Source: CAMFTQ01 sp051881615 (GTDB taxonomy: Bacteria > Bacillota > Clostridia > Oscillospirales > Acutalibacteraceae). Taken from it: a stretch of DNA of 64,000 nt. The notes below the pieces were generated by a model that saw nothing but the letters and a program-made list of their open reading frames with translations, did not search any database and was not told where the DNA came from. How positions within the stretch are numbered: the first letter of the stretch is position 1; each line of letters starts with the position of its first letter. The position numbers and the translations under genes were made by a program. Location: NCBI GenBank assembly GCA_051881615.1, contig JBJEQF010000013.1, positions 89,363 to 153,362 on the forward strand, given 5' to 3'. This document shows positions 61,191 to 64,000 of the stretch, in pieces.

Positions 61191-63452
61191 TTATTTCAGA
61201 TATGTTCCGTCCTCACCGATTTTGCCGCTGATGCCTGTGTAGCCGTTGTCGCAAAGAACATACGCTCTGATGTTGCCCTTACCGGGAGCAGAAATATCCA
61301 GGCTTCCGTTTGTTACAGTCTTTTTGTCGCCTGTTACAGCGTCAATGTATGTGCCGTTCGGGATATTTGAGAATGTTGCGCCGTCTGTGATTGTTACGCA
61401 AACAAAGCTCTTTTTCTTTGTATCGGGATCTGTGTAGCCACGCTTGAATGCCATCAGATTGCCGCTGATATTCGCTGTTGAATACTGTCCCTTCTGAAGA
61501 GCAGGGATTGCACGGCGAATCTGGTTAAGTCTTTGAATGTGCTTTGCAAGAGGATAGTTCAGTGTTTCTGCAACCTTACCTGAAGCTGTGTATTCGCTGA
61601 AGTCTGTTGCAGTAACAGAACCCTCAAGGTAATCGCCGAAGTATGCACGACCTGTTGTTGAAAGAGGTGCATTAGGACCTACGTCCATAGGTACGCCGCC
61701 CTGGAACTCAAGCTCACTGCCGTAATACAGACAAGGAATACCACGGAATGTAAAGAGGAGGTTGAGGTTTTCTGCCCATGCCTGTGTGCCGCCGTTAAAT
61801 CTGCAGTCCATATCAGGGCCGTAGTCGTGTGAGTCAACGTATGTTACGTTCCATGTGGCATCGTTGTAGTAAGCATCCTGTTCAAGACAGCGTCTGAATG
61901 CGTTTGATGCGTTAGAGAAGTTCCAGTGCATCGGGAAGTCGATTACGCTTGTGCCGTTTGATTTGCTGTAATCAGGTGTGTGGTAGTCGTTGCCCTTTAA
62001 GAAAGCGTTATCGCTTGTAGGAGCATTTGATGTATTTCCATAATCATGATAATGAGATTGTGTGAGCTCATAGTTAGCATACCAGTCGCTGCCGAAGCAG
62101 TTCTTGTATTTGCTCTCTGTTTCTGCCCAAGTGTAGAACGGTGCAGAAATTGAGGGAATACCGTGATTCCAGAATTCACTTACACGTGTGCAGACCTCAC
62201 CGAAGATTAAGAAGTCCTCGCCGCCTGCCTTTATCCACTCGGGGAAGTACCACTCGTTAAGAGAAAGTCTGTTGACGTGCTTTTCAGTATCCATACGGAA
62301 GCCGTCAACGCCCATACCTATATAGTTTGTATAGCACTCGTTGAGATAATCTGCAACAAATTTGCTCTCTGTATTGATATCAACACAGTCACCTGCAATC
62401 TGTCCTGTCTGAACTGTCGGGCTTTCCCATGAAAGATCCTTGAAGTGATGGTAATTGAAGTCTGTATCGTACTGATCTTGCTTCATTATAGCAAGTCTTG
62501 CCTGATACTGATCACCCGGCTCAAGCGAATAATAAGTACTGCCATAGTTCTGTGCAAACTTGGTGTCCGGAATCATCTTTAATGTATCGATGCTCTCTAA
62601 TTCCTTTACGTCGCTGAATACCTTTTCAAACATCGGAGCAAGTGTAGCCTCACCAAAGTTACCGGAGTGGTTGATAACGATATCCTGAATAATTTTCATA
62701 CCCTTTTCGTGAGCAGCGTCGATTAAATCCTGATATGTTGCTCCTGCACTCTCATAACGTGCGTCAACTGTTGAGAAGTCCATAGCGTGATAGCCGTGGT
62801 AGTCATAGCCTGAAGCGTTAGTTACAACAGGAGTAATCCATATTGCGCTGAAGCCTAAAGCCTTGATGTAATCAAGTCTTTCGATAAGACCTGCAAAGTC
62901 GCCACGCCATGCAGGGTCTGTGTCAGGGTTGCCTGCATTGCCGTCGTCCCAGCAGTGAACGTTGTTGCCTGTGTCGCCGTCATAAAAACGTGTTGTGATT
63001 ACAAAGTAGATTGTATCCTCACGCATATCGCCGCTTGTATCGCCGACGATTGTATCGGGGTGCTGGCTGGTCCATCTGTTGTTCTTGTACCAGTATTCAC
63101 CTGCCGACTGTCTTGTAAGCTCTTTGCCTGTTTCCTGATTGCCGTTTGCATCGGTAAAGAGGAGGTTGATTTTTGTAACATTGTTAAATGTATATGTGTA
63201 CCAGTTTGCGCCCTGCTTTGAGTCGGCTGTCATAGCCTTGCCGGGGTAATCTACAGAAATATTCTGCGGAAGACTGTTCCAATAATACACATAAGGGTTA
63301 GCTTTTTCACTGTAATAGTGAATTGTAATTGAGTCGGCTCCCGTTTCTGCCGTATCAACAGACGCCGCATTTACGCCTGTTGCAAATACCGAAGATGTAA
63401 TTAACATCATCAGTGCCAAAAACAGAGCAGTGTATTTTTTAACTCTTCTCAT
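61191..63452 (-). CDS. secreted GH13 alpha-amylase with N-terminal starch-binding module
   Basis: 753 residues: signal peptide (about 1-30; YTALFLALMMLITSSVFA), CBM26-like module (about 38-130; HYYSEKANPYVYYWN, DYPGKAMT, GEYWYKNNRW), then a GH13 catalytic barrel. GH13 regions: DIVINH, GFRMDTEKH (nucleophile Asp), FLIFGEV (acid Glu), VDSHDYG. A beta domain ends at GNIRAYVLC; the final ~20 residues hold no dockerin. It would cleave alpha-1,4 bonds in starch outside the cell. ATG follows AAAGGAG and lies 16 nt after the preceding dockerin gene, so both share a transcript. Confidence 0.92.
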   Translation of the reverse strand: MRRVKKYTALFLALMMLITSSVFATGVNAASVDTAETGADSITIHYYSEKANPYVYYWNSLPQNISVDYPGKAMTADSKQGANWYTYTFNNVTKINLLFTDANGNQETGKELTRQSAGEYWYKNNRWTSQHPDTIVGDTSGDMREDTIYFVITTRFYDGDTGNNVHCWDDGNAGNPDTDPAWRGDFAGLIERLDYIKALGFSAIWITPVVTNASGYDYHGYHAMDFSTVDARYESAGATYQDLIDAAHEKGMKIIQDIVINHSGNFGEATLAPMFEKVFSDVKELESIDTLKMIPDTKFAQNYGSTYYSLEPGDQYQARLAIMKQDQYDTDFNYHHFKDLSWESPTVQTGQIAGDCVDINTESKFVADYLNECYTNYIGMGVDGFRMDTEKHVNRLSLNEWYFPEWIKAGGEDFLIFGEVCTRVSEFWNHGIPSISAPFYTWAETESKYKNCFGSDWYANYELTQSHYHDYGNTSNAPTSDNAFLKGNDYHTPDYSKSNGTSVIDFPMHWNFSNASNAFRRCLEQDAYYNDATWNVTYVDSHDYGPDMDCRFNGGTQAWAENLNLLFTFRGIPCLYYGSELEFQGGVPMDVGPNAPLSTTGRAYFGDYLEGSVTATDFSEYTASGKVAETLNYPLAKHIQRLNQIRRAIPALQKGQYSTANISGNLMAFKRGYTDPDTKKKSFVCVTITDGATFSNIPNGTYIDAVTGDKKTVTNGSLDISAPGKGNIRAYVLCDNGYTGISGKIGEDGTYLK

Positions 63453-63467
63453 TATTTATCTCCTTTC

Positions 63468-64000
63468 TTACCAATTAAGCTCATAGCCTGCAATCTTTTT
63501 CTGAATATCTGTTGCATCATTAATTGTGATTTTGCCGTTTCCGTCAATATCGGCAACTCCCAAATCAATCTGGTCTGCGCCAAGGATAGAAGCAAGGTAT
63601 CTTTGTATAGCAGTTGCGTCCTTGATACTGATCTTGCCGTCACCGTCAACATCACCCTTAATCGGCTTTGTTGTAGGTTCTGTAGTCGGCTCTGTTGTCG
63701 GCTCCGTTGTTGGTTCTGTTGTCGGTTCTGTTATAGGCTCTGTTGTCGGAGCTGTTACAGGCGGTGTTACAGGCTCTGTCGGCTCTGTAACAGGAGCTGT
63801 TACAGGCGGTGTTGAAGGCTCTGTCGGCTCTGTAACAGGAGCTGTTGTCGGAGCTGTTGTTGGAGCTGTTGTCGGAGCTGTTGTTGGAGCTGTTGTTGGA
63901 GCTGTTGTTGGAGCTGTTGTCGGAGCTGTTGTTGGAGCTGTTGTTGGAGCTGTTGTTGGAGCTGTTGTCGGAGCTGTTGTTGGAGCTGTTGTTGGAGCTG
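63468..64000 (-). CDS. dockerin-bearing secreted protein, C-terminal part only
   Basis: The start is beyond the window. Visible are a long Ala-Pro-Thr-Thr repeat linker, a mixed EPT/TPPV linker, and a C-terminal type I dockerin with two Ca-binding repeats (GDVDGDGKISIKDATAIQRY and ADIDGNGKITINDATDIQKK) ending GYELNW. The protein would attach to a cohesin on a scaffoldin, as in the R. bromii amylosome. Its catalytic or binding part cannot be seen. The amylase gene follows in the same transcript. Confidence 0.88.
   Translation of the reverse strand, partial: APTTAPTTAPTTAPTTAPTTAPTTAPTTAPTTAPTTAPTTAPTTAPTTAPTTAPVTEPTEPSTPPVTAPVTEPTEPVTPPVTAPTTEPITEPTTEPTTEPTTEPTTEPTTKPIKGDVDGDGKISIKDATAIQRYLASILGADQIDLGVADIDGNGKITINDATDIQKKIAGYELNW
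63841..64000 (-). repeat. 12-bp tandem repeat encoding (Ala-Pro-Thr-Thr)n, 48-bp higher-order period
   Basis: Thirteen full copies of GCTGTTGTYGGA plus a partial one, running off the window. The variable base is C in units 1, 3, 7 and 11 and T elsewhere, so from unit 3 on the pattern repeats every four units (48 bp). It encodes a flexible linker. Confidence 0.9.

Noticed and set aside
63841..64000. Regular short repeats resembling an array.
   Set aside because: Contiguous 12-bp units without spacers that encode an Ala-Pro-Thr-Thr linker in frame with a dockerin; not a CRISPR array.

Overview
The window looks like chromosome of a starch-degrading, spore-forming gut Bacillota of the Ruminococcus bromii type. 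The evidence is a dockerin-bearing secreted protein laid out like the R. bromii starch-binding protein Sas6 (CBM26, Ig-like, CBM74-like, Ig-like, Pro/Thr linker, dockerin), a second dockerin gene next to a GH13 amylase, an alpha/beta spore protein (SASP), a BofC-like protein, FabK instead of FabI, and a trimeric [FeFe] hydrogenase. The species name is an inference from gene content.

Layout. 1-4.9 kb: fatty-acid operon fabH-fabK-fabD-fabG-fabF on the minus strand; fabF runs off the left edge and acpP is absent from its common place. 5-10.8 kb: a BofC-like protein, then on the plus strand a class A penicillin-binding protein, homoserine dehydrogenase and aspartokinase. About 10.8-28.2 kb: an AT-rich accessory island with a large serine recombinase, a SHOCT-like and a ribbon-helix-helix protein, a RepA-like ATPase, small proteins, and decayed transposase, integrase and regulator fragments. 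Its core (17.8-26.3 kb) is one operon from a near-consensus promoter: a type IIG-like restriction-methylation protein, a second N6-adenine methylase, a DUF4297/Cap4-like nuclease, a HerA-like ATPase and a stand-alone PD-(D/E)XK nuclease. This combination is the best candidate here for an undescribed defence system.

28.2-31.6 kb: SASP and the Sas6-like protein. 31.9-33.8 kb: a PadR-DUF1700-DUF4097 operon with a palindromic operator over its promoter. 33.8-36.3 kb: ArsR-type sensor and heavy-metal P-type ATPase. 36.4-41.4 kb: comF and the hydrogenase operon hydC-hydB-hydA. 41.5-46.5 kb: serC-serA, a DtxR/MntR-like regulator, pyrF and pyrC. 46.5-61 kb: a long minus-strand housekeeping block (unknown membrane protein, ClpE-like ATPase, pgsA-like, cvpA, DUF5711, truA, ecfT-ecfA2-ecfA1, rRNA methyltransferase, glmM, ruvB-ruvA-ruvC). 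61.2-64 kb: a secreted GH13 amylase with an N-terminal starch-binding module, directly downstream of a dockerin protein that runs off the right edge.

How it fits together. The dockerin proteins and amylase would act outside the cell in starch binding and breakdown; the hydrogenase would reoxidise NADH and ferredoxin from the resulting fermentation; most of the rest is housekeeping. The island is the only clearly accessory segment. An imperfect 102-bp direct repeat (12679-12780 and 28661-28762) brackets most of it. No tRNA, rRNA or CRISPR array was recognised.
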